NCBI GenBank assembly: GCA_025141015.1
Contig: CP081098.1
Span: 609,501-673,500, forward strand
DNA length: 64,000 nt
Reading direction: 5' to 3'
Source of the DNA: Rhodobacteraceae bacterium M382
Lineage (GTDB): Bacteria; Pseudomonadota; Alphaproteobacteria; Rhodobacterales; Rhodobacteraceae
Part shown: positions 27,361 to 33,841 of the stretch, piece after piece
Position numbering within the stretch: the first letter of the stretch is position 1
How the letters are laid out: every line of letters starts with the position of its first letter
Position numbers and translations under genes: made by a program
Notes under the pieces: model-generated
The model's input: the letters and a program-made list of their open reading frames with translations, nothing else
The model's database searches: none
What the model was told of the DNA's origin: nothing

Positions 27361-27899
27361 CGTTTTGATGCGATGATCAAATCAGGGCCAAAAATCACAT
27401 CGGCATAGTTTTGCAGGTAAATCTTGAGCCACGGCGTAAACCGTTCCGGGTGGCGGCGGACTTCGGCCAAAAGATCATGGTAATCAACCCAACGGGTTTC
27501 CATCACTTCATTGGGGTCCAAACTGATATTCAGATCACGATGGGCATGTGCGAGAAACACATCCACAGCTTCGTGTTCGACCATACCGTTCCCAACATCC
27601 GCACGATATTCCAGATGGTGGCGAAATTGGGGATACAGACCGGTAACACCCAATTCTTCGTTCAGCCGACGTACAGCGCAAACGATCGGCTGTTCGTCCC
27701 AATGAGGATGCGTGCAGCAGGTGTTCGCCCAGAGGCCCGGCGTGTGGTATTTTCCCAACGCGCGCCGCTGCATCAGGATTTCCATGCCTTTGACCACAAA
27801 AACCGAAACGGCTTTGTGCTTTAGCCCCTGTTCATGGGCGACGAGCTTATTGGTTGGAGCCAATTCTCCGTTAACCCAGGCCGGGATCATGACGCTCAT
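27357..27899 (-). CDS. idi: Isopentenyl-diphosphate delta-isomerase, type I
   Basis: About 180 residues from the ATG at 27899, the usual length; 18 further codons are open upstream. It interconverts isopentenyl and dimethylallyl diphosphate. The Nudix-type fold is clear: HKAVSVFVV, the catalytic Cys and metal His region NTCCTHPHWDE, the Nudix helix around AVRRLNEELGV with the catalytic Glu, and YRADVGNGMVEHEAVDVF. In this group, IPP made by the methylerythritol route feeds carotenoid and quinone synthesis, but no such genes are adjacent. Confidence 0.95.
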   Translation of the reverse strand: MSVMIPAWVNGELAPTNKLVAHEQGLKHKAVSVFVVKGMEILMQRRALGKYHTPGLWANTCCTHPHWDEQPIVCAVRRLNEELGVTGLYPQFRHHLEYRADVGNGMVEHEAVDVFLAHAHRDLNISLDPNEVMETRWVDYHDLLAEVRRHPERFTPWLKIYLQNYADVIFGPDLIIASKR

Positions 27900-28028
27900 G
27901 ATGGACTCGCTGTTGTTTTGGACCCTGTTTCGGGCCTCGCTCCCCACGACCATTTGACCGAGTTTACCCGTTGGTCGCTCTTATTGTCACCTGATTAGCA
28001 TTCCGGGCTATATCAGTGCAATTACGCG

Positions 28029-28056
28029 AAAGGCCGCGGGCGTGAGCGCGGCCTTT
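28029..28056 (-). terminator. Terminator-like hairpin after the cytochrome c gene
   Basis: AAAGGCCGC (28029-28037) pairs with GCGGCCTTT (28048-28056). It lies 24 bases past the cytochrome c stop codon. The T-run is short on either strand. Confidence 0.55.
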
Positions 28057-28079
28057 GCTAAGTCTTCGGTTCTGATCTC

Positions 28080-28535
28080 TTAGTTGGATTCAGAGGTTTC
28101 TTCGGACTCTTCTGCAGCTTCGACAGCAGGGCCGACCGAAGCCAGGAAGGCGTAAATGTCTTCGCCGCCCTTTTTCAGCTTGAAGGTCATTTTGGACTTG
28201 GCTTTGTCGTTGCCTGTGGCTTCCTTCAGGAAGTCCTTGGGGCTCATGGTGAAGGCGACAAAGTTCTCTTCGGTCCAGACCAGACCACCTTCGCCTGCCG
28301 CAACTATGTCAGCCCCATATTTGAATCCTTCGGTGGTCCCGGCTGTACGTCCAGCGACACCATATAGGTTCGGACCGGTTTTACCGCCTTTGAGAATGAC
28401 TTCACCATCGTCCGAAACGATCATGTGGCAGGACTTGCACTTCTTGAAGCCCTTCTCACCTTTGGCGGCGTCGCCTTCGGCGTAAACCGGGGCGGCCAGC
28501 AGGCCCAGCAATGCGGTTGCGATCACTTTTTTCAT
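28080..28535 (-). CDS. Class I cytochrome c (cytochrome c2-like)
   Basis: About 151 residues from the ATG at 28535, which is preceded by GGAG; a second ATG at 28547 is possible. A signal peptide (KKVIATALLGLLAAPVYA) is cut before EGDAAKGE. The haem motif is CKSCH and the sixth ligand is probably the Met in KSKMTFKLKKG. The acidic tail (EAAEESEETSES) extends past the usual cytochrome c2 end. It would carry electrons in the periplasm, in respiration or photosynthetic-type chains. It stands alone, with a 200-base upstream region. Confidence 0.9.
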   Translation of the reverse strand: MKKVIATALLGLLAAPVYAEGDAAKGEKGFKKCKSCHMIVSDDGEVILKGGKTGPNLYGVAGRTAGTTEGFKYGADIVAAGEGGLVWTEENFVAFTMSPKDFLKEATGNDKAKSKMTFKLKKGGEDIYAFLASVGPAVEAAEESEETSESN

Positions 28536-28736
28536 TTTGTGCTCCATAATTTGTGGCTGGTGACATACGCATTTGCTTTGCGCAGGGAGTCAACCGGCAG
28601 ATTGCCGCGTCGCGGATTCCTCGGCTGAATCTCGCGGAAATGTGTCTGCTTCACGTCCGAATTGCCCAAGGAAACAAGTGAATATCAGTCATGTTTACCA
28701 ATAATCGTTGGGGCTGGGGGACGCTGTTTGCGCAGG
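28536..28736. other. Upstream region of the cytochrome c gene
   Basis: About 200 bases between the peptidase stop and the cytochrome c start on the same strand. It should hold the cytochrome promoter; TTGACT in minus-strand sense near 28597 is a possible -35 box, but I see no convincing -10. No other structure noted. Confidence 0.4.
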
Positions 28737-29762
28737 TTAGCTATCGCTCCAGCAAGGAAGAACATCTCCCGGTGAAGGGCGCGCAAAATAGATGGCCCGA
28801 GCAATGGCGCGGCTCAGGCATAGTGCAGCGGCGTGTCCTACAAGTGCCAAATCGCGTTCAGGATTGTGCAATGTCTGGGCGTTTGTCGACGCTGCGAATA
28901 CCAGATCACCATCCCCGGGGGCATGGGCCGGTACAGTGGCCCGTCCGATCCCATCATGCGCAGCGGTTGCCATGCGCTGGCATTGTGCCTTGGTCATTTC
29001 TGCGTCAGTGGCGACGATTGCAATCGTGGTATTTGCCCGCTCGGCGGGGAGCTCTGAGCCGGACGCTTGATTGGCCATATGTTGCATCTTGCGGCTGGTT
29101 GGATTGCGGCCCAATCCCGCATTCGGGTCCGGTCCCAGCCCGCCAAATTCACCGTCCACTTCAAAAGGAGCGGCCCAGAAATGGCGCTCGCCGGGTGTTG
29201 TTACAGCGCCCATGGGATTCGCCGCGACAAGGGCGCCGACGGTGATCCCATTGTCCAGCACAAAAGACGCCGACCCCAGCCCGCCTTTCAGCATCGCCGT
29301 CAGAGCACCGGTCCCAGCGCCGACGCTGCCAATCTCGAACCTTTTGGACGCCGCTTCAAATGCCTCGCGGCCCAAACGGGCATAGGGGTTATCATCCCAG
29401 CGCTTGTCGCCACCGTTGAGCAGGTCAAAGAGAATCGCACCGGGGACGATCGGGATCACCGCGTCGGCGACGCGAAATCCGCGCCCCTGCGCACGCAGGC
29501 CCGAAACCACACCCGAACATGCATCCAGCCCATAGGCCGACCCCCCCGACAGCGTGAGTGCGTCAATTTGGGCGACGGATTTGTCAGGGGCCAAAAGATC
29601 GGTTTCGCGGGTGCCCGGAGCCCCTCCCATGACATGGACCGACGCGGTGAACGGCGCTGCTGCGGTCAGAACCGTTGCCCCGGACTTCAATCGGTCGTCC
29701 TGTGCATTGCCAACTAGAAAACCGGGGACATCGGTGATCAGATTGTGGGGGCCGGGCTTCAT
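28737..29762 (-). CDS. P1 family (DmpA/BapA) aminopeptidase
   Basis: About 341 residues from the ATG at 29762, which overlaps the SDR stop codon (ATGA); the longer upstream frame is a shadow of the SDR gene. Family features: ITDVPGFLVGNA at the N-terminus, TLSGGSAYGLDA, GTGALTAMLKGGLGSAS, and the autoprocessing region ERANTTIAIVATDA, where the DmpA-type N-terminal nucleophile would be the Thr after Asn. Such enzymes cut themselves into two chains and release N-terminal D- or beta-amino residues, but the substrate here is unknown. Coupling to an SDR gene suggests a shared small-molecule pathway. Confidence 0.88.
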   Translation of the reverse strand: MKPGPHNLITDVPGFLVGNAQDDRLKSGATVLTAAAPFTASVHVMGGAPGTRETDLLAPDKSVAQIDALTLSGGSAYGLDACSGVVSGLRAQGRGFRVADAVIPIVPGAILFDLLNGGDKRWDDNPYARLGREAFEAASKRFEIGSVGAGTGALTAMLKGGLGSASFVLDNGITVGALVAANPMGAVTTPGERHFWAAPFEVDGEFGGLGPDPNAGLGRNPTSRKMQHMANQASGSELPAERANTTIAIVATDAEMTKAQCQRMATAAHDGIGRATVPAHAPGDGDLVFAASTNAQTLHNPERDLALVGHAAALCLSRAIARAIYFARPSPGDVLPCWSDS

Positions 29763-30505
29763 ATGCAGCGGCCTCCGTCCACTTCCATTGCGACACCGGT
29801 GATCATGCTGGCCTCGTCGGAACACAGAAATGCAGCGGCATTGCCCATGTCTTCGGGTTGGGAAAACCGACCCAACGGGATCGTCGACAGGAATTTGGCC
29901 CGGATTTCCGGTGTGTCTTCGCCCATGAATGATTTCAACAAAGGGGTTTCCCCTGCCACTGGATTGATTGCGTTGACCCGTACGCCGTATGGGGCGAGCT
30001 CGACCGCCATTGTGCGGGTGGCGGTGATCATCCAACCTTTGGATGCGTTGTACCAGTTCAGGTTTGGTCGGGGCGAGACACCTGCCGTCGATGCGACATT
30101 CAGGATCGCTCCGGATTTACGGCTTTTCATATGTGGGACCAACGCCTGTGCGGTCAAATAGACCGATTTCATGTTTACGTTGAACACACGATCAAAGTCG
30201 TCCTCTGAAACGGCCTCCAGAGGGGCGGGCAAGTGGGTAATGCCCGCGTTGTTGATCAGAATGTCCACCTGACCAAAATGCTCCAGTGCGGTCCGCGCCA
30301 TGGTCTCAACCGAGGCTCGGTCGGACACATCGACGGTTTGGGCGATCGCAACTTCCCCGCATGCGGCAGCCATATCGTGCGCGGCATCGCTATTGATGTC
30401 GGCAATCATCACATGTGCGCCTTCGGCCAGGAATTTGTGAACGATACCGGCACCAAAGCCCGATGCACCCCCAGTCACGATTGCACTCTTGCCTTTCAGT
30501 TTCAT
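29759..30505 (-). CDS. Short-chain dehydrogenase/reductase
   Basis: About 248 residues from the ATG at 30505 (MKLKGKSAIVTGGASGFGAG). Classical SDR: cofactor motif TGGASGFGAG, NNAG motif INNAGITH, catalytic Ser in NVASTAGVS, and YxxxK as YNASKGW. Asp in the beta2 position (MIADINSD) favours NAD(H). The C-terminus ITGVAMEVDGGRCI is typical for the 3-ketoacyl-ACP reductase-like branch. It is translationally coupled to the P1 peptidase gene. Confidence 0.93.
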   Translation of the reverse strand: MKLKGKSAIVTGGASGFGAGIVHKFLAEGAHVMIADINSDAAHDMAAACGEVAIAQTVDVSDRASVETMARTALEHFGQVDILINNAGITHLPAPLEAVSEDDFDRVFNVNMKSVYLTAQALVPHMKSRKSGAILNVASTAGVSPRPNLNWYNASKGWMITATRTMAVELAPYGVRVNAINPVAGETPLLKSFMGEDTPEIRAKFLSTIPLGRFSQPEDMGNAAAFLCSDEASMITGVAMEVDGGRCI

Positions 30506-30567
30506 GAAACCCTCCACGACATTTTGACGTCAGGTTAGCAGCGCAGCGGGCGGGCGCAATCGGGCTG

Positions 30568-30987
30568 TTAAGCGTCGTCGATCTTACCCCGCGTCGCCTT
30601 GAGCGTGGCGCGTTGTTTCTTGGCGTCCAGGCGTCGCCTGACGGACCCGCGGGTTGGTTTGGTTGCGATCCGCCGTTTGGGAGCCACCAGCGCCTGGCGG
30701 ATCAAGGCGACTAGCCTTTCGCGAATGATTTCACGGTTTCGGATCTGGGATCGGGTTTCATCGCATTGCAGGATCAACGCACCTTCTTTGGTCCAGCGAC
30801 GCCCGGCCAGCCGCCTGAGCCGGCTTTTGACTTGAGCGGGAAGAGAGGGAGAGCGTTCCGCTTCGAACCTGAGTTCGACAGCGGTCGCCACCTTGTTGAC
30901 GTTTTGCCCACCCGGTCCGGACGCGCGCACAAAATGCTCGGTCAATTCCCAGTCTTGCAATGCAATGTCATCTGTAATCCGTAGCAT
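30568..30987 (-). CDS. arfB: Alternative ribosome-rescue factor ArfB (peptidyl-tRNA hydrolase)
   Basis: A 139-residue protein of normal length. The catalytic GGQ lies in RASGPGGQNVNKVATAVELR at residues 26-28, and the C-terminal tail is long and very basic (RIATKPTRGSVRRRLDAKKQ), as needed to enter the empty mRNA channel of a stalled ribosome. It hydrolyses peptidyl-tRNA on ribosomes stuck without a stop codon, backing up tmRNA. A palindrome pair and a small terminator-bounded transcription unit lie just upstream on the same strand, which may affect its expression. Confidence 0.95.
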   Translation of the reverse strand: MLRITDDIALQDWELTEHFVRASGPGGQNVNKVATAVELRFEAERSPSLPAQVKSRLRRLAGRRWTKEGALILQCDETRSQIRNREIIRERLVALIRQALVAPKRRIATKPTRGSVRRRLDAKKQRATLKATRGKIDDA

Positions 30988-31004
30988 CGGACCTCTTTCG
31001 CGGG

Positions 31005-31055
31005 ACCAAGAAAATTAGAAAATTTTCTTGGTAAAATTCTTGGGGCAAGAATTTT
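31005..31055. repeat. AT-rich double palindrome, copy 2
   Basis: ACCAAGAAAATT-agaa-AATTTTCTTGGT (31005-31032) followed by AAAATTCTTG-ggg-CAAGAATTTT (31033-31055). These are the same two palindromes as at 7315-7358 in the opposite order, so the element as a whole is inverted. It lies 18 bases upstream of arfB. Confidence 0.75.
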
Positions 31056-31096
31056 ACCCCCGGACCGAGGGTAATCAATGTGTGCATTCAATGCAA

Positions 31097-31129
31097 AAGG
31101 GTTGTCCGAAAGCGTAACGGACAACCCTT
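31097..31129 (-). terminator. Terminator of the small transcription unit upstream of arfB
   Basis: A perfect 12-base stem: AAGGGTTGTCCG (31097-31108) with CGGACAACCCTT (31118-31129), nine-base loop. On the minus strand the stem ends in TTTT. It closes a unit that begins with the promoter-like sequence at 31317, or acts as an attenuator before arfB. Confidence 0.75.
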
Positions 31130-31152
31130 CTTGAGTTTCGGAGGTGCGCCGG

Positions 31153-31182
31153 TTAGGCGGGCACCAATTGGGGTTCAGACAT
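31153..31182 (-). CDS. Possible 9-residue peptide ORF
   Basis: ATG at 31182 to TAA at 31153, encoding MSEPQLVPA. It starts 15 bases after the stop of the 18-codon ORF and has only a weak ribosome site (AGG). It may be chance sequence within a regulatory RNA. Reported because it lies wholly between a good small ORF and a perfect terminator. Confidence 0.25.
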   Translation of the reverse strand: MSEPQLVPA

Positions 31183-31197
31183 TACCTAAGGACTGCC

Positions 31198-31254
31198 CTA
31201 GATACGCATCTCCCGAACTGTCCCGACATTAATCTCCAAGTTCTCAATGGACAC
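31198..31254 (-). CDS. Small ORF (18 residues) with a very strong ribosome site
   Basis: GTG at 31254 to TAG at 31198, encoding MSIENLEINVGTVREMRI. The ribosome site AAAGGAGGT (31269-31261) is the best in the window and lies seven bases before the GTG. A TTGACA box is at 31317-31312 and a perfect terminator at 31129-31097, so a transcript of about 190 bases is predicted. The peptide is neither hydrophobic nor rich in one amino acid, so it resembles neither a type I toxin nor an amino-acid attenuator leader. I do not recognise it. Function unknown; arfB lies downstream on the same strand. Confidence 0.5.
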   Translation of the reverse strand: MSIENLEINVGTVREMRI

Positions 31255-31269
31255 TAGAGCACCTCCTTT

Positions 31270-31317
31270 CAGTTGTTACGCCTAACTGTAGCGTGCCACA
31301 GTTTTCGGAGATGTCAA
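31270..31317 (-). promoter_or_regulatory. Promoter with repeated AACTGT/ACAGTT half-sites
   Basis: On the minus strand, TTGACA at 31317-31312 is a perfect -35 box; the -10 (ACGCTA at 17-base spacing) is poor. Overlapping it is an inverted repeat, AACTGT-N8-ACAGTT (31303-31284), with a third half-site AACTG at 31274-31270. This looks like a regulated promoter for the small ORF; the regulator is unknown. Confidence 0.5.
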
Positions 31318-31324
31318 AACAAAA

Positions 31325-31957
31325 TCATGTGGTCGAAACAGAGAGTTTCCCCACGATGATGCGGAATGGCACAAGAGCCAGCAGTGCAAGCCCCAATTTC
31401 ACCATCCAATCAGCGGTTGCCAGGGACACCCACAGTGGCACCAGAGGACCCACTCCCAGTAGGGGCAGGACTTCGCCGGCCCAGGAGACGTCGTTGGCCG
31501 GTTCGATCCAGCTGAGCGATGCCGAGAAGGCGATGGAGAAGAACAATGCGGTGTCCACAGACGACCCGATCAGCGTTGATGCCAGCGGTGCCCGCCACCA
31601 TTTTCCTTCGCGCAGGGCCGAGAACACGGTGACGTCCAGCATCTGAGCGGTCAAAAAGGCCAACCCGGATCCAACGGCGATCCGCAAGGTTACCAACGGG
31701 CCAAATTCGCCCATGATCTGAGTGCCGATCAGCGAACAGATCACGCCGACGACAAAACCTGCCAGCACGACCTTGCGTGCGGGACCGGCTCCGTAGACGC
31801 GGTTCATGACATCTGTCACGAGAAAGGCAAATGGGTATGTAAAGGCCCCCCAGGTCAGCCATTGGCCGAACAGGAATTGCACCAGGATGTTAGAGGCGAC
31901 AACAATGGCCGCCATGGCAAGAATGCCAGGAAGGTGAGTACGGTTCATCGATTTCAT
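31325..31957 (-). CDS. Queuosine precursor transporter (YhhQ/VUT family)
   Basis: A 210-residue membrane protein of the COG1738 family with about six helices. Typical segments are NILVQFLFG, WGAFTYPFAFLVTDVMNRVYG with the conserved TDV-N, and WRAPLASTLIGSSVDTALFF. E. coli YhhQ takes up preQ0/preQ1 for queuosine synthesis, so the same role is inferred. A promoter is visible upstream (TTGACA at 32039, TTAAAG at 32016). The leader has a short hairpin but I could not fit a preQ1 riboswitch. Confidence 0.88.
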   Translation of the reverse strand: MKSMNRTHLPGILAMAAIVVASNILVQFLFGQWLTWGAFTYPFAFLVTDVMNRVYGAGPARKVVLAGFVVGVICSLIGTQIMGEFGPLVTLRIAVGSGLAFLTAQMLDVTVFSALREGKWWRAPLASTLIGSSVDTALFFSIAFSASLSWIEPANDVSWAGEVLPLLGVGPLVPLWVSLATADWMVKLGLALLALVPFRIIVGKLSVSTT

Positions 31958-31986
31958 TTCCGTTTTTACAAGGTAGCGGCGACTTG

Positions 31987-32039
31987 CCCGCAGATGAGCG
32001 GGGACCGGGCCTTTAATCGAATCCTGGGTCCTGTGTCAA
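31987..32039 (-). promoter_or_regulatory. Promoter and leader hairpin of the queuosine precursor transporter gene
   Basis: TTGACA (32039-32034), 17-base spacer, TTAAAG (32016-32011). The transcript would begin near 32004 and could form CCCGC-agatga-GCGGG (31987-32002 on the plus strand) before a 29-base stretch to the start codon. Confidence 0.55.
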
Positions 32040-32071
32040 TCCGGCGCGGGCTTGCCCGCCTCCAGAAATCG

Positions 32072-32992
32072 CTAATCGGGCAGCAGGTACTCGACGAATT
32101 CAGTGCGTTGAAACCGATTGAAATTGTCATCGGAAACCAAAACTGCCCGAAGTCGCTGTTTCTCATCTCGCCAGATCGCCACACCCTCCAGATTGTCGTG
32201 TTCACCAAAATCAGTCTGCAACAGGGTTTCTTCGTGCGAAGGTCCGGTTGGTGACAGGGTCCATCGACGCAGGCGGGACCGGAAGCCAAAGACTGAAAAA
32301 TCGCGTTCCAGCAGGTAAAATCGGCCATCAGGTCCAAAATCTGCCCCGACAGCACGGAATTTGCCGCGCGGTTTCAGGTCAAAAGGTCGACTCCATTTTG
32401 TCCCATCCCAACGATACACCGCAATGCCCTGGCCTTTGACGGGATGTCGTTCGGGGATTGTGTACAGATATCCCTGTTCGTCTATGGCCAATGCCTCGAG
32501 GGCCTTGTTCAGGGGCAGTTGCCTGAACGCATCCGGGCGTGGCAAAACCTGGGCTCGGGCCGCCGCTCGGGAATAGCGCGCCACGCGCGCAACGCCTTCG
32601 AACGAGATATACAATGTGCCATTACTGGTCTGGGCCAGACCTTCGCTGTCCAGAACACGTCGGGTCAATGGCTCGCCTTTTGACGAACTCAAAAAGGTGG
32701 TGGCGATGGGCGTAATCCCGACAATGGCGTCGCCGCGCCGTTCGATTGTGGCCTGCATGAGATGGGAACGGTCATTGAGCAGCGTAACTGTGCGGCCCTT
32801 TGCGCCGACCTCGAGGGCCGAAAACCCACCAAACCAATCAGGTTGACCGTTGTCCGTCCATTCGTAGCTGCCCAATAGACGGGCGGGTCCTCCAGTTGGA
32901 GCAGGGGCACGGGACGCCGCAAAAGCTGCGACTGCGACACACAACCCGACCCCGAGGCCAGCGATTATTCGGAGCGTAGAACTGAGGCGCAT
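32072..32992 (-). CDS. Esterase-like activity of phytase family protein, exported
   Basis: A 306-residue protein with an N-terminal export signal (LRIIAGLGVGLCVAVAAFAAS). The rest matches the phytase-like beta-propeller domain (PF13449 type): GGFSALEV, VLDSEGLAQTSNGTLYISFEG, NKALEALAIDEQGYLYTIPE, and NLEGVAIWRDEKQRLRAVLVSDDNFN. The paired DSEGLA and NLEGVA repeats with acidic residues would bind metal. Despite the name, activity is unproven in most members. Its start lies 28 bases inside the end of mepA, so the two are co-transcribed. Confidence 0.85.
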   Translation of the reverse strand: MRLSSTLRIIAGLGVGLCVAVAAFAASRAPAPTGGPARLLGSYEWTDNGQPDWFGGFSALEVGAKGRTVTLLNDRSHLMQATIERRGDAIVGITPIATTFLSSSKGEPLTRRVLDSEGLAQTSNGTLYISFEGVARVARYSRAAARAQVLPRPDAFRQLPLNKALEALAIDEQGYLYTIPERHPVKGQGIAVYRWDGTKWSRPFDLKPRGKFRAVGADFGPDGRFYLLERDFSVFGFRSRLRRWTLSPTGPSHEETLLQTDFGEHDNLEGVAIWRDEKQRLRAVLVSDDNFNRFQRTEFVEYLLPD

Positions 32993-33840
32993 TGATTGGG
33001 CAGATCCGCTAGCACATATTCACGCCGTTTCTTTGGCTTGGGGGCGTTGGGGTCAACCGGTTTTGGTGGCGGAGGGTTCAAAATATCATTCACCCAACGT
33101 TGCGCATCGGCACAGCCGTCGCCCCGAGGGGGCGCGTCCTGGTTTTGACATCCGCGTGCGCCCCTGGGGCATTTCAGGCGAACGTGGAAATGATAATGAT
33201 GTCCCCACCACGGCCGTATCTTGCGCAGCCAGGTGCGGTCGCCTTTTTCGTCCTTGCACATTTGCACCTTGGCACCAGGAAAGACAAAGATGCGTGCCAC
33301 GCGGCGGTCCTTGGCGGCTGCGCGAAGGATCGCGTGGTGCTGGGCAGTCCAGTTTGAATTGACAAAGGCCCCGTTGGATCTGCGCATCGAAATAGACGAG
33401 ATATTTTCACGCGCCTTGCGTGATAGGTTCAGCTTGTCGGCCGGGCGCATCCAGATGTCTATGTCCAACCCGATTTGATGGCTGCGGTGGCCTGACAGCA
33501 TCGGGCCGCCACGGGGTTGGCTGATGTCTCCGATATAGAGGCCGTTCCACCCCCTTTGGGTCGCGGCAAATGCGCTGAGCTTGTTAATATAGTCAATAGT
33601 ATCGGGATGGCCCCAATTGCGGTTGCGCGACAGACGCATGGCCTGCCAGCTCGGCCCGGTTTCGGGCAGTCGCACAGCGCCAGCCACACATCCTTTGGCG
33701 TAGGAGCCAAAAGAAGCCGATCGTTGGCTGGATCCGTTCTTTTTTGCACCAAACAGCTGCTTTGCCAGGGGTTCGGCGCTGGCTGATGTCAGGGTGGTGG
33801 CCAATAATAGAATTGAGAAAATAGCTAGTAATTTACGCAT
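32965..33840 (-). CDS. mepA: Penicillin-insensitive murein endopeptidase
   Basis: About 291 residues from the ATG at 33840, where a signal peptide begins (RKLLAIFSILLLATTLTSASA). This M74 metallopeptidase cuts D-Ala-meso-DAP cross-links in the periplasm. Zinc and catalytic motifs visible: GHRSHQIGLDIDIWMRP (His and Asp ligands) and WWGHHYHFHVRLKCP near the C-terminus; extra cysteines (CPRGARGCQNQ) suggest disulphides. The upstream frame to 33909 overlaps the MFS gene and is not used. It starts one base after the MFS stop and overlaps the phytase-like gene by 28 bases. Confidence 0.93.
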   Translation of the reverse strand: MRKLLAIFSILLLATTLTSASAEPLAKQLFGAKKNGSSQRSASFGSYAKGCVAGAVRLPETGPSWQAMRLSRNRNWGHPDTIDYINKLSAFAATQRGWNGLYIGDISQPRGGPMLSGHRSHQIGLDIDIWMRPADKLNLSRKARENISSISMRRSNGAFVNSNWTAQHHAILRAAAKDRRVARIFVFPGAKVQMCKDEKGDRTWLRKIRPWWGHHYHFHVRLKCPRGARGCQNQDAPPRGDGCADAQRWVNDILNPPPPKPVDPNAPKPKKRREYVLADLPNQCASVLRSE

Positions 33841-33841
33841 G

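Noticed and set aside
28737-30035. Long N-terminal extension of the P1 peptidase
   Set aside because: The extra codons upstream of 29762 are the shadow of the SDR gene; the ATGA overlap start fits the family.
31958-32010. preQ1 riboswitch upstream of the queuosine precursor transporter
   Set aside because: The leader has a hairpin but not the conserved core of the known preQ1 classes.
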